A DNA stretch of 64,000 bases from Lactiplantibacillus herbarum (GTDB lineage Bacteria > Bacillota > Bacilli > Lactobacillales > Lactobacillaceae): assembly GCF_001039045.1 (NCBI RefSeq), contig NZ_LFEE01000038.1:20668-84667 (forward strand). Direction: 5' to 3'. Below, piece by piece: positions 18,135 through 27,304 of the stretch (within the stretch, counting starts at the first letter, position 1; each line of letters begins with the position of its first letter). The position numbers and the translations under genes are program-made. The notes beneath the pieces were generated by a model. That model was not told the origin of the DNA and did no database searches. It worked only from the letters and a program-made list of their open reading frames with translations.

Positions 18135-18191
18135 AATGGCGTGCTTCGCTGAGATCAGGAAGAAATTCCAATCTCAGCGATGCACGCCATT
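18135..18191. terminator. Large hairpin between convergent genes
   Basis: Arms aatggcgtgc..cgctgagat and atctcagcg..gcacgccatt pair over 19 bp with one 2-nt mismatch. It lies between the rhodanese-like gene (plus) and the methyltransferase gene (minus). The minus-strand tail is T-rich; the plus-strand tail is weak. Confidence 0.75.
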
Positions 18192-18228
18192 CGTTTATAT
18201 TAGTTTAATTAGTCTTCATATTGTCGCA

Positions 18229-18948
18229 CTACTGCTTCACGCCACGAACTAGATAACTTCCCATCCACGGTCCTGACCACCAACCGTTAATGCCTAGTTT
18301 TTTGGATTCAGTAATCTGAACGTGATTAGCTAAAAAGACATCTTGATACTGCATTGAACAATGCCCGGTATCAATAATTGCAATCGTACCACCCGGCTTA
18401 AGTACCCGAATAGCTTCCTCGACCGCCTGATTACGTCGCTTAAAACGTTTAATATTATGAAACGCAAAGCTGGTCGTCACAACGTCGAACTGATTGTCAT
18501 CAAACGGCAACTCCGCCATATCTCCGGTCACCAGCTCAGTACGATCAGCGACGTTTAAATCATCCAAATTCCGCTGCGCCTGCTTCACCCCATTATTAGA
18601 CTGGTCACGTGAACGCCACAGGTCAATCCCCGTCACTTTACCAGGCTTAACTAGTTGTTGAGCAACTCGTGTTAGCAACGCTCCGCGACCACACCCGACA
18701 TCTAAAACTTGGGCGTGTGGATCAATAGCTAACTGCTGAATCAATTGGTCAAATAGCCGGTACTTACCGCGCATCGTTGTGTGTAAAGCGATTCCTGCGC
18801 CGATAACCATCATGGCACCAAGAACCATTTCAACAACCACACTGTAATTCATCCGGTTCAAATAACCGTAGATAAGTAACCAAACTCCCCCAACTAAGTA
18901 AACTAGTGGTAACAGTGGTGCGTCAATGCCAAAACGCTTAACATTCAT
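18229..18948 (-). CDS. Membrane-anchored class I SAM-dependent methyltransferase
   Basis: 239 residues. Two hydrophobic helices occupy about residues 10-55, then a UbiE-like methyltransferase domain: motif I VLDVGCGRG (about 81-89), acidic GIDLW after strand 2, GDMAELPFDDNQFDVV, and VLKPGGTIAIID. The substrate is unknown; N-terminal helices suggest a membrane-embedded or lipid substrate. Two adjacent ATG codons exist; the second (18948) has better spacing from GGGGG. It lies 91 bp downstream of a TetR gene on the same strand and is probably under its control. Confidence 0.85.
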   Translation of the reverse strand: MNVKRFGIDAPLLPLVYLVGGVWLLIYGYLNRMNYSVVVEMVLGAMMVIGAGIALHTTMRGKYRLFDQLIQQLAIDPHAQVLDVGCGRGALLTRVAQQLVKPGKVTGIDLWRSRDQSNNGVKQAQRNLDDLNVADRTELVTGDMAELPFDDNQFDVVTTSFAFHNIKRFKRRNQAVEEAIRVLKPGGTIAIIDTGHCSMQYQDVFLANHVQITESKKLGINGWWSGPWMGSYLVRGVKQ

Positions 18949-19042
18949 CATTATTCCCCCAAAATCATTCCAGTAAGTATCAGAATCCCGCTGATACCTC
19001 TGCTGTTATCAAATAAGTCCCTTCCTACTTGCAATTAAGCCG

Positions 19043-19711
19043 CTACTGTTCCGTTAGTGCTGGGCTAAACGTCTTCGTTAACAGCTGCACAACAAAGTCC
19101 AGTTGTCGCTGCGTCTCAGTTCCTGGCAACTCCAACGTGGTTCGTGCAAAATAGCCAACTAATAGTGACAACATGGTCTGAATAATCAAGTCATTAGGCC
19201 AATCAACCATTAAATGACGCGCTTTTAAATCATCCAACGTCGCCATCATCTGTTGCACAACACCAGGGGCCACGTGAGCCATCACAGCTTGACGGCCATC
19301 CGAAGTGAAGAATACCATCTCCATCAGCACTTTTAATTCTTGCAAGTTATCATTAACGAAGCTGAACCGGTCTGAAAATACTGCTCTGAAAAAATCTTCC
19401 AGCCGCTCGTACTTGGTCTGCAATTCATCCCGCGAAAAATCCGCCGCTAAGGAAGGAAAGATATGGTCAATGATAGGCGCAATCACAGCTTCCCGTAAGG
19501 CTTCCTTAGTTTTATAACGGCGATACACCGTTCCCTCAGCCACACCAGCCTTTTGCGCAATATCACTTGTACTCGTGTGATCAAACCCCTGTTCAGCGAA
19601 CAATTCCAAACTAGCTTGTAAGATAGCCCGTTGCTTGTCTGTCAGTGTCTGATCAGCGGCGACGGTTTGTTCAAAGTAGTCCCGAATACCCTTTTGTTCC
19701 AAAAATGACAC
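19043..19711 (-). CDS. TetR/AcrR-family transcriptional regulator
   Basis: 222 residues with the N-terminal helix-turn-helix STSDIAQKAGVAEGTVYRRYKTKEAL (about 47-72). The C-terminal helical domain is of a generic type. It is the first gene of a minus-strand pair with the methyltransferase. No operator was recognised. Confidence 0.9.
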   Translation of the reverse strand: MSFLEQKGIRDYFEQTVAADQTLTDKQRAILQASLELFAEQGFDHTSTSDIAQKAGVAEGTVYRRYKTKEALREAVIAPIIDHIFPSLAADFSRDELQTKYERLEDFFRAVFSDRFSFVNDNLQELKVLMEMVFFTSDGRQAVMAHVAPGVVQQMMATLDDLKARHLMVDWPNDLIIQTMLSLLVGYFARTTLELPGTETQRQLDFVVQLLTKTFSPALTEQ

Positions 19712-19853
19712 CTTCCGATACTGTCCTAATAATAAGGTTATTTATGCTTAATATTACCATAGATCCAAATACGATTAGTGCGGCATAATCAATATTTAGT
19801 GCTTAATTAGGTCTCTTGGCACCGCCACGCTCAAAAGTAAACCCAGTTAAATA

Positions 19854-19887
19854 GCTAAAAGCCCCAACTCCATTACGAGTTGAGGCT
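19854..19887 (-). terminator. Terminator of the BspA-type adhesin gene
   Basis: Arms agccccaactc and gagttgaggct pair over 11 bp with one A/C mismatch, with TTTT on the minus strand, about 45 bp past the stop at 19931. Confidence 0.82.
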
Positions 19888-19930
19888 TCTAGTGGTTTAA
19901 CTAATGATTAAACCGTCCAGTAATATTTAA

Positions 19931-22900
19931 TTATTTATCTGTCCGACGACGCTTTACACCTGCTAGAGCTAACAAGCTAGTGAATCCTAACATTGCTAGT
20001 CCCATAACGCCTGCTGATGATTTAGTCGTTTCGTCAGTTTGTGGCAAGTTGCCCTTAGCAATCTGATCAACCGCAGTACCCTTAGTCTTGGCACCTAACT
20101 TAACCGTCTTAGCCTTAGTCGTGCTAGTTTGGTAACCAGCATTGACCGTTGAACCAGTCTTGTTAGTCGTAGTATTGGTATTAACCGTATTGCCAGTAGT
20201 CGTATTGCCAGTGTTGGTGTTGCTATCAGTATTGATCGTATCACCATCGGTAGTCGTTTCAGTATCGCCATTACCGTTATTATCAGTATCGGTGCCACCA
20301 TTGTTGTCGCCGTTACCGTTGCTATCGGTATCAGTGCCGCCATTGTTGTCGCTGTCACCGTTATCACCAGTATCGGTACCACCATTACCATTATTGTCGC
20401 CACTGCCGGTATCAGTATCCTTGGCAGTTACAGTGACCGTAATTGTTTGCGAAACTTCGTTACCGTACTTATCAGTGTAAGTGTACTTCACATTGTAAGT
20501 ACCAGCCTTGCTGGTATCAACCGTATCGCCGCTAACCTTAACATCGTCAAAGCTAATCGCATTGCCGTCAGCATCCGTACCACTTACGAAGCCTGCTTCG
20601 GCGTTCCAAGTATCACCTTGCGTAACCGTCGTATCTTTAGCATTTACAGTTGCTTTACTGTCTGCCGCCATTACAGTAACAGTAATCGTTTGTGACACTG
20701 AGTTACCATACTTATCAGTATAAGTGTAGATGACATTGTAAGATCCTGGCTTACTAGTATTAACCGTGTCGCCTGAAACCTTGACGTCAGCAAAACTAAT
20801 TGCGTTACCATCCGCATCCGTACCACTTACAAAGCCAGTACTTGGATCCCAAGTTGAGTCTTGTGTAACCGTCATATCCTTGGCATTTACAGTAGCTTTA
20901 CTGTCCGCCGCAGTTACAGTTACAGTAATGGTTTGTGACACTGAGTTACCATAAGCATCTTCGTAAGTGTAGATAACGTTGTAAGATCCTGGCTTGCTAG
21001 TATTAACCGTATCACCAGTTACTTTAACACCATCTGCAAAGCTAATTGTATTTCCATCTGCGTCAGTACCAGTTACAAAGCCAGTACTTGGATCCCAAGT
21101 TGTACCTTGAGTAACCGTTGTATCTTTGGCAGTCACACTAGCTTTACTATCAGAAACTGTCACTGTAATTGTCTTCTCAACTACATTTCCTTCTGCATCA
21201 GTGTAAGTGTAAATAACATTGTAAGTACCAGTCTTGCCAGTATCTACCTTGTCACCACTAACAACTACTTTACTGAAATCAATGGCATTGCCGTCAAAGT
21301 CAGTTCCGGCCGTGAAACCTGCTTCAGCGTCCCAAGTTTCGTTTTGAGTTAAGGTCTGATCTTCAACATCAAGACTTTCTTGACTGGCAACAACTGTAAT
21401 TGTAACGGTCTTCGTGTAGACATTGCCTTCTGCATCAGTGTAACTGTAAATGACTTCATAATCGCCTGGCACACTCGTATCAACGTTACCAGTGACCGTT
21501 ACGACCGTACCCGTGCTATCTGCCTTGGTAGCAGCTTCACCGTTAACATACGTTACATTGGTTAAATCAATGGTGTTACCCTTATCGTCAGTTAACCCAG
21601 TCAAGTTATCACTTGGTTTCCAAGTGTTTGAAGGTTGTTGATTGATACTTGAATCATCAGCATCAATTCCAGCTTGACTGGCAACAACCGTTACTCTAAC
21701 TAGCTTACTGATGACGTTACCATTTGAATCAGTGTAACTATAGACAATGTCATAGATTCCGGCCTTATTAGTATTAACCGTACCTGAGACAGTCATGTCA
21801 GAATAGCTCTTAGTACTACCGTCAGCATCAGTCGCGCTAACAAAGTAATCACTAGCATCCCAAGTCGTCTTTGGTCCGGCAATCAAATCAACCGTACTAT
21901 CGCTAGTTTCTAGTGTGGCTGAAGCATCAACTCGTTGCCAAACATACGTATCAGCGGCCACACCAGCCATTAATTCTGCTGAAGTATAGGTTTTACCAGA
22001 GTTAACACCAACCCATTTGCCAGTGTAGGTGCTGGAAGCAGTCAAGGCTGGTAAGTTAACCGTGTTAGTTCCTAGAATCAATTCACTATTGTCACCTAAT
22101 ACTAACGTCTGAATCTTGGCAGCGTTCCCTAGCATATTGACTAGTGCCGTGACATTACTCATATCCCAGCCACTTAAATCCAGTGCTAATAAGCTAGTAT
22201 CACCATAAAAAGTCTTAGAAGCCAGCTTCAAACTACTAGTGTTCCAGTTGCTGACGTTCAACACCTTCACACTAGAAAGTCCGTAGAAAGTATTGACCAT
22301 TGTTGTGACTTTGCTAGTGTCCCAATTGGAAACATCTAATACCGTTAGCTTACTGTCGTTAGTGAACATGTATGCCATCTCAGTAACCTTACTAGTATCA
22401 AAGTTTGAAACATCTAATGCTGTAATGGCAGGCATGTTATAGAACATCCCATGCATGTTGGTTACATTACTGGTGTCAAAATTGGAAACATCTAGCGTGG
22501 CTAGACTTTTGTCACTTTCAAACATGGATGTCATGTCAGTAACGTTACCAGTATCAAAGTTTGAAACATCTAATGACGTAAGCAGAAGCATACCATCAAA
22601 CATCTTACTCATGTCAGTAACCTTGCTAGTGTCCCATTTTGAAACATCCAAACTAGTCATCGAAACCTGATTAAGAAACATACTACTCATGTCGGTAACG
22701 TTGCTGGTGTCCCAGTTCGCAATATTCAAGGTTACTAAATGTGCTGGATTACTTGCAGCATCTGCACCAAACATGTCTTTCATAGTGGTAACGTTACTGG
22801 TATCCCAACCAGATAAATCTAAAGTGGCTAACTTCATCACCGCATTAAACATATAACTCATATTGGTTACTTTGCTAGTATTCCAATTTGAAATGTCTCC

Positions 22901-24874
22901 AAAGGTGGTAATTACATTGTTCCCACCAAACATTCCTTGCATAGTCGTTACATTACCTGTATCCCAATTCGATAAATCAAGTGATGTCAGTCTAGTTAAA
23001 TTAGAAAACATAAAGCTCATATCGGTTGCAGAACTCGTATTCCACTTCGAAACATCTAGCGTGGTTATAACTGAGACAGTCGCTGAGCTATCAGTATCTT
23101 TGCCAAACATCCAACTGAAGTTCGTAACCTTACTGGTATCCCAATCCGCAACATTTAAACTAGTTAATTTATTTGTATTCGCAAACATGGCATACATGTT
23201 AGTAACACTACTAGTATCAAAATTAGAAGCATCTAAGCTGGTTAAACTACGATCAGCATAGAACATCGCTTGCATAGTAGTAACCTGACTGGTATTAAAG
23301 CTGGAAACATCTAAACTTGTTAGACTGTAGTCGTTATGAAACATGAACGCCATCGTTGTAGCTGAACTCGTATTCCAGTTCGAGACATCTAAATTAGTTA
23401 AACTCGTTAACCCACTGAAAGTTGAATAGAAGGTCGTCACCTTACCCGTCTTAAAGTTCGAAACATCTAGACTAGTAAGACTGCTATCACCCATGAACAT
23501 CCAGCTCATATCAGTCGCACTGCTCGTATTAAAGTTCGAAACATCCAATGAAGTTAAGCTAGACATGTTATAAAATGTCGCCTGAAAATACACGACATTA
23601 CTGGTATCCCAGTTTGAAACATCTAGAGTAGTTAAGCTAGAAACACCCCAGAACATGTAGCCCATATCAGTGACCTTACTGGTATCCCAGTTTGAAACAT
23701 CAATACTAGTTAAAGCAGTATCACCATTAAACATAGAATAGAAGTTCGTTACTTTACTTGTATCAAATTGATTAGCATTCGTAACAGTCGTTAATTTTGT
23801 TAAATCTCTAAACAAACCTGCGCTACTAGAACTACCCACAACTTTGCCATCAAAGCTGATTGAAGTAATACTATCCGCATAAGCAGCCCATGGATTGGTA
23901 CCATTTGAATCAACAAACGTCCCAGCACCTAAATGCAAGACACCCGCACTATCAATATTCCAAGCACTTGTCCCGTAAGTTCCACTAGCAATATCAGCAG
24001 ATTTAGTTGCTGCACGTGCTAATGACGCACGCTTGTTAGTCACTTGTTGGTCATTAGTTGTGGTGCTAGGCGTTGCAACTGTTGTCTTGGTATCAGTTGC
24101 AGCTGAAGTAGCTGCATCAGTCGTCAAGTTATCAGTGGTCGTATCATCAGTAACCGTACCGGCCGTTGTGACATCAGCAGCATCGCTAACCGTGGCACCG
24201 TCTGAAGCACTGTTATCTGCAGTTGAGGCAGCACTCTGATCAGTCGTTGCAGCATCGCTACCAGTAGTCGCCATATTAGTATCCGTCGTCACCGTAGTAT
24301 CAGTGGTGACATCATCAGTAGCTACTTGGTTCGTTGTCGTATCAGTTGTTGTAGCCGTACTATCACTAGTTGCTGTGGTAGTTGTATCACTACTTGTCTT
24401 AGCGGCGCTGCTAGTAGCTGAACTTTCACTACTAGTACTCGTTGAGCTAGCAGAACTAGTTGCACTTGCAGACGTTGCTGAACTAGTTGCACTGCTAGTT
24501 ACTGCAGAAGTAGCAGTCGTTGTACTAGTAGCTGTTGATGAGGCGCTGGTTGCACTTGATGATGTTGCAGTGGACTCACTCGCAGTCGTGCTTGTAGCAG
24601 CGGCACTTGTACTATCCTCGGTAGTGGTGGTAGCAGTTGTTGTTGCTTTGCTGCTTAACGTTACCGTGTTACTATCCGAGCTAGTCGTGCTGTTAACTGT
24701 AGCAATGTTATCGTTACTGCTGCTGTCAGCCGTTGTATCGGCATTAGCGTTTATGTAGTTAACTTGCCAGCTTAGAACCATTACACCAGCGAATAGCCAG
24801 TTCCGACCTTTTTTATACATCTTATAGTGTTCTTTGCTTGTTGCTTCTGCATTGCGCTTATTATTAGCACCCAT
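19931..24874 (-). CDS. Giant sortase-anchored BspA-type (DUF285) surface protein
   Basis: 1647 residues. The KxYKxGKxW signal has KMYKKGRNW at 18-26, with cleavage near 45 after NANA. A Ser/Thr-rich region runs to about 290. About 21 tandem 24-26-residue BspA/DUF285 units (about 365-940) follow the pattern LTSLDVSNWDTSKVTDMxxMF. Then come six or seven bacterial Ig-like units of about 81 residues (about 995-1485) with GTDADGNxISF and KPGxYxVxYTYTD, an Asn/Gly/Asp/Thr-rich linker (about 1488-1565), LPQTDE near 1606, a helix and KRRRTDK. ATG 24874 is preceded by AAAGGGGA. DUF285 proteins are surface-exposed and often adhesive. The paralogue is at 60034-63507. Confidence 0.93.
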   Translation of the reverse strand: MGANNKRNAEATSKEHYKMYKKGRNWLFAGVMVLSWQVNYINANADTTADSSSNDNIATVNSTTSSDSNTVTLSSKATTTATTTTEDSTSAAATSTTASESTATSSSATSASSTATSTTTATSAVTSSATSSATSASATSSASSTSTSSESSATSSAAKTSSDTTTTATSDSTATTTDTTTNQVATDDVTTDTTVTTDTNMATTGSDAATTDQSAASTADNSASDGATVSDAADVTTAGTVTDDTTTDNLTTDAATSAATDTKTTVATPSTTTNDQQVTNKRASLARAATKSADIASGTYGTSAWNIDSAGVLHLGAGTFVDSNGTNPWAAYADSITSISFDGKVVGSSSSAGLFRDLTKLTTVTNANQFDTSKVTNFYSMFNGDTALTSIDVSNWDTSKVTDMGYMFWGVSSLTTLDVSNWDTSNVVYFQATFYNMSSLTSLDVSNFNTSSATDMSWMFMGDSSLTSLDVSNFKTGKVTTFYSTFSGLTSLTNLDVSNWNTSSATTMAFMFHNDYSLTSLDVSSFNTSQVTTMQAMFYADRSLTSLDASNFDTSSVTNMYAMFANTNKLTSLNVADWDTSKVTNFSWMFGKDTDSSATVSVITTLDVSKWNTSSATDMSFMFSNLTRLTSLDLSNWDTGNVTTMQGMFGGNNVITTFGDISNWNTSKVTNMSYMFNAVMKLATLDLSGWDTSNVTTMKDMFGADAASNPAHLVTLNIANWDTSNVTDMSSMFLNQVSMTSLDVSKWDTSKVTDMSKMFDGMLLLTSLDVSNFDTGNVTDMTSMFESDKSLATLDVSNFDTSNVTNMHGMFYNMPAITALDVSNFDTSKVTEMAYMFTNDSKLTVLDVSNWDTSKVTTMVNTFYGLSSVKVLNVSNWNTSSLKLASKTFYGDTSLLALDLSGWDMSNVTALVNMLGNAAKIQTLVLGDNSELILGTNTVNLPALTASSTYTGKWVGVNSGKTYTSAELMAGVAADTYVWQRVDASATLETSDSTVDLIAGPKTTWDASDYFVSATDADGSTKSYSDMTVSGTVNTNKAGIYDIVYSYTDSNGNVISKLVRVTVVASQAGIDADDSSINQQPSNTWKPSDNLTGLTDDKGNTIDLTNVTYVNGEAATKADSTGTVVTVTGNVDTSVPGDYEVIYSYTDAEGNVYTKTVTITVVASQESLDVEDQTLTQNETWDAEAGFTAGTDFDGNAIDFSKVVVSGDKVDTGKTGTYNVIYTYTDAEGNVVEKTITVTVSDSKASVTAKDTTVTQGTTWDPSTGFVTGTDADGNTISFADGVKVTGDTVNTSKPGSYNVIYTYEDAYGNSVSQTITVTVTAADSKATVNAKDMTVTQDSTWDPSTGFVSGTDADGNAISFADVKVSGDTVNTSKPGSYNVIYTYTDKYGNSVSQTITVTVMAADSKATVNAKDTTVTQGDTWNAEAGFVSGTDADGNAISFDDVKVSGDTVDTSKAGTYNVKYTYTDKYGNEVSQTITVTVTAKDTDTGSGDNNGNGGTDTGDNGDSDNNGGTDTDSNGNGDNNGGTDTDNNGNGDTETTTDGDTINTDSNTNTGNTTTGNTVNTNTTTNKTGSTVNAGYQTSTTKAKTVKLGAKTKGTAVDQIAKGNLPQTDETTKSSAGVMGLAMLGFTSLLALAGVKRRRTDK

Positions 24875-25479
24875 GTTGTAAGTCCCCTTTGATTAAATTA
24901 TTAATTATTTTCAAACTGTCCAAGTAAGTTTGCTTCGTAAAAAAAACGCACTCACCTGCGATATTCATGTACGTCAATACTATACCTAGTAAACTAATTA
25001 AACGCAAGTATATCAACGTTCCTAGACGTGAAAACGGGTACATATATTCATTTTTCGATAAATATACATCTGGTATATGCGTGGTACGCGGTGTGTAAAG
25101 GTCATTGCTTAATCCTTATAAATTTTATTTTCTTATTATAAATACTTATCAATTTTTCAATAAGATTATGAGAAATGCTAGGCTAGATTTTTTACTAAGC
25201 GGCCCATTTAACTTACACAATCAGTTTATTGAGGAACTTACTCATTTAGTTATAATTAAATATGATAAATTTTATTTATACTGTTTATTTACGTTCTGTA
25301 TGTTTTTAGTTACTAAGGTAATGATTAAGCGTGTTGATTAATTTTTTCTGAAGTTTTTTTGAATTTTTTTATAATTTCCATCTAAATTAGTGCTATTTCA
25401 TGACTATTTATGCTTATTTTACGTAAGCAACAGCCACATTCACAGCAATCAAGGATCTTGATTACTCTGAATATCCTAT
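24875..25479. other. AT-rich gene-free stretch
   Basis: About 600 bp of AT-rich DNA upstream of the BspA-type adhesin, presumably holding its promoter on the minus strand. A 78-codon frame at 25105-25341 has a poor start context (AAAGG only 3 bp from TTG) and AT-driven composition. No convincing gene or RNA was seen. Confidence 0.5.
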
Positions 25480-25522
25480 CAAAAAAAGACGGTTGAATCT
25501 CAAAAATAAGATTCAACCGTCT
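25480..25522 (-). terminator. Terminator of the TMEM175-type gene
   Basis: A perfect 14-bp stem (agacggttgaatct with agattcaaccgtct, right arm 25509-25522) is followed on the minus strand by TTTTTT. Confidence 0.9.
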
Positions 25523-25535
25523 CAACGTTATTAAA

Positions 25536-26141
25536 CTATTGATTTTGCATCAAATGATCACTATCTGGTGTGGTCTTAATCGCCATGATAATTAATTCAA
25601 TTACGGTGAATACCAGTGACAGTGGTGGCCACACAAAGAGAATCAGTAACCCGATAACCACGCTCAGCGCCCAGAACCACCAGTGCGTATGCACTCGATA
25701 GACTGGCATCCGTCGAATCTTATTTGCCACATCCGTATGGCCCTCACGCTGATTATCCTGAACAATCGCATACGATAATACTGCATAAGCTAAGGCCCAC
25801 AACAAGAAAATAATGAAATAAAACAGTTCTGGTTGTGGCTGGTCGATAAACTTCCCCGCCCAAGCCGTCGCAATCGGTAATAGCGACATCGACAATATCC
25901 ACAGGTTATTCAACCAGTAGACCCGCTTACTGATTCGTTTCGTCAGCGTCAACATATAATGGTGGTTATACCATGCTACCCCGATAAACAGGAAACTGAT
26001 TAAGTATGCAATCAAGTAACTCCCATTTTCCGCTAGAGCCGCAAAAGTTGGCTCAGATGGTACCTCAAATTCTAACACCATGATGGTCATCACAATTGCG
26101 ACCACCGCATCGGTAAATGCCTCTACTCGTCCCTTATTCAT
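25536..26141 (-). CDS. TMEM175-family (DUF1211) potassium channel-like membrane protein
   Basis: 201 residues with about six hydrophobic helices. The N-terminus carries the family signature RVEAFTDAVVAIVMTIMVLE (first helix), and a second landmark WYNHHYML follows helix 3. Characterised prokaryotic TMEM175 proteins form tetrameric potassium-selective channels whose filter is in the first helix. It is followed by, and probably co-transcribed with, another TMEM175-like gene upstream (57-bp gap). Confidence 0.88.
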   Translation of the reverse strand: MNKGRVEAFTDAVVAIVMTIMVLEFEVPSEPTFAALAENGSYLIAYLISFLFIGVAWYNHHYMLTLTKRISKRVYWLNNLWILSMSLLPIATAWAGKFIDQPQPELFYFIIFLLWALAYAVLSYAIVQDNQREGHTDVANKIRRMPVYRVHTHWWFWALSVVIGLLILFVWPPLSLVFTVIELIIMAIKTTPDSDHLMQNQ

Positions 26142-26198
26142 TTAACTCCCCCTACTTAATATTATCTGATTATTTTTTCTACATTAATATGCTACAAC

Positions 26199-27047
26199 TT
26201 AATGGTGGTCTCGTTTATCCCGACGTGCACTATCGTGGTTTACCTTGTTCATCCACTTACCTAACGTTTGGTCAGACACGTGAAACTCATCCTTGGCTGT
26301 CTGCGCAAATTCCGCCCACGCCTGCTCCTGACCAGCTTGATCATCACGCATCCGGCGCGCATGACTGAAGTAATGTTGTAATAATTGACGGAAACGACGT
26401 TGTTCCTTGATCGACAATGCTAGGAATTCGCGTTTGTCAGCATCATCCATCTTCTCTAATTCACTCAATTCCGCATTATCTCTGGCGTGGCTAATGAATG
26501 ACCGCACCGGAATAATGATAAGTAGGATTAACACCACTTTAGGATAGAAGTAGCCTAGCACAATCAGTACAATGTACATCGCACCTGAATCTAAGTAACC
26601 CGATCCATAAATCACATTATATAATTGGCGCATATCCGCCTTATCCGTGTACTTATCATGAATAACTGTTTTCGAGATTCGCCTGAAGACATGTGAAATA
26701 ATCAAGCACAATGCTGCGTACAGCATCACATTAATATTAGTCGTTTCTGACGTCATCATCCGTGTAAAGGTCGGAATTAGTGACATCGAGAATAGAAAGA
26801 CTAAGTCGAGTACAATAATCGCATTCGGTACAGTCTCCGCTTCATTGAAGATCACTGCGTGTTGATACCACAGATTCGCAATGAAACAGAAACTCACCGC
26901 ATAGATGCCAATCGATTTGAATAATTGGGCATAATCGACCACACCACTGTGTAACGTAATCGGTAACTCGAGCACCATTATCGTAATCAAAATCGCGATA
27001 ATAGCGTCGCTGAACATGTCTAGTCGTTCTTTGAGCTTACTCTGCAT
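26199..27047 (-). CDS. TMEM175-family protein with long charged C-terminal tail
   Basis: 282 residues. The family signature ERLDMFSDAIIAILITIMVLE forms helix 1, and WYQHAVIF follows helix 3. The C-terminal 90 residues (about 195-282) are soluble, highly charged and end in a Lys/Arg/His-rich tail, an extension not present in the neighbouring paralogue. The frame opens at 27068, but ATG 27047 has GGTGA 6 bp upstream and gives the usual family N-terminus. It is the first gene of the pair. Confidence 0.85.
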   Translation of the reverse strand: MQSKLKERLDMFSDAIIAILITIMVLELPITLHSGVVDYAQLFKSIGIYAVSFCFIANLWYQHAVIFNEAETVPNAIIVLDLVFLFSMSLIPTFTRMMTSETTNINVMLYAALCLIISHVFRRISKTVIHDKYTDKADMRQLYNVIYGSGYLDSGAMYIVLIVLGYFYPKVVLILLIIIPVRSFISHARDNAELSELEKMDDADKREFLALSIKEQRRFRQLLQHYFSHARRMRDDQAGQEQAWAEFAQTAKDEFHVSDQTLGKWMNKVNHDSARRDKRDHH

Positions 27048-27304
27048 TTCTTCACCGCTTTTCATCATTTTTACATTCTATATCTTAGCACTTTACTTGG
27101 TCTTATAATATTTCAGTCAACATTATTTTAATCACATCTTCATGAGCTTAGTAAACCGACTTCAGCCGTCTTAACAGTGCATGTTTAAGGCGTATACACA
27201 AGCTACTGGTTGGCTTGCGTTTCATTGCCTTTTAGCATAAAATTCAAGCTATGTGCTAATTTTAGGAGTATGGCAATATAGGACTTAAAAACGGGGATGG
27301 TCAC

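Noticed and set aside
22050..23800. Regular repeats that could suggest a CRISPR array
   Set aside because: The period is in frame, units are about 78 bp without unique spacers, and they encode DUF285 repeats.
25105..25341. 78-codon plus-strand frame
   Set aside because: AT-driven composition, a TTG start only 3 bp from a weak AAAGG, no family resemblance; likely chance.
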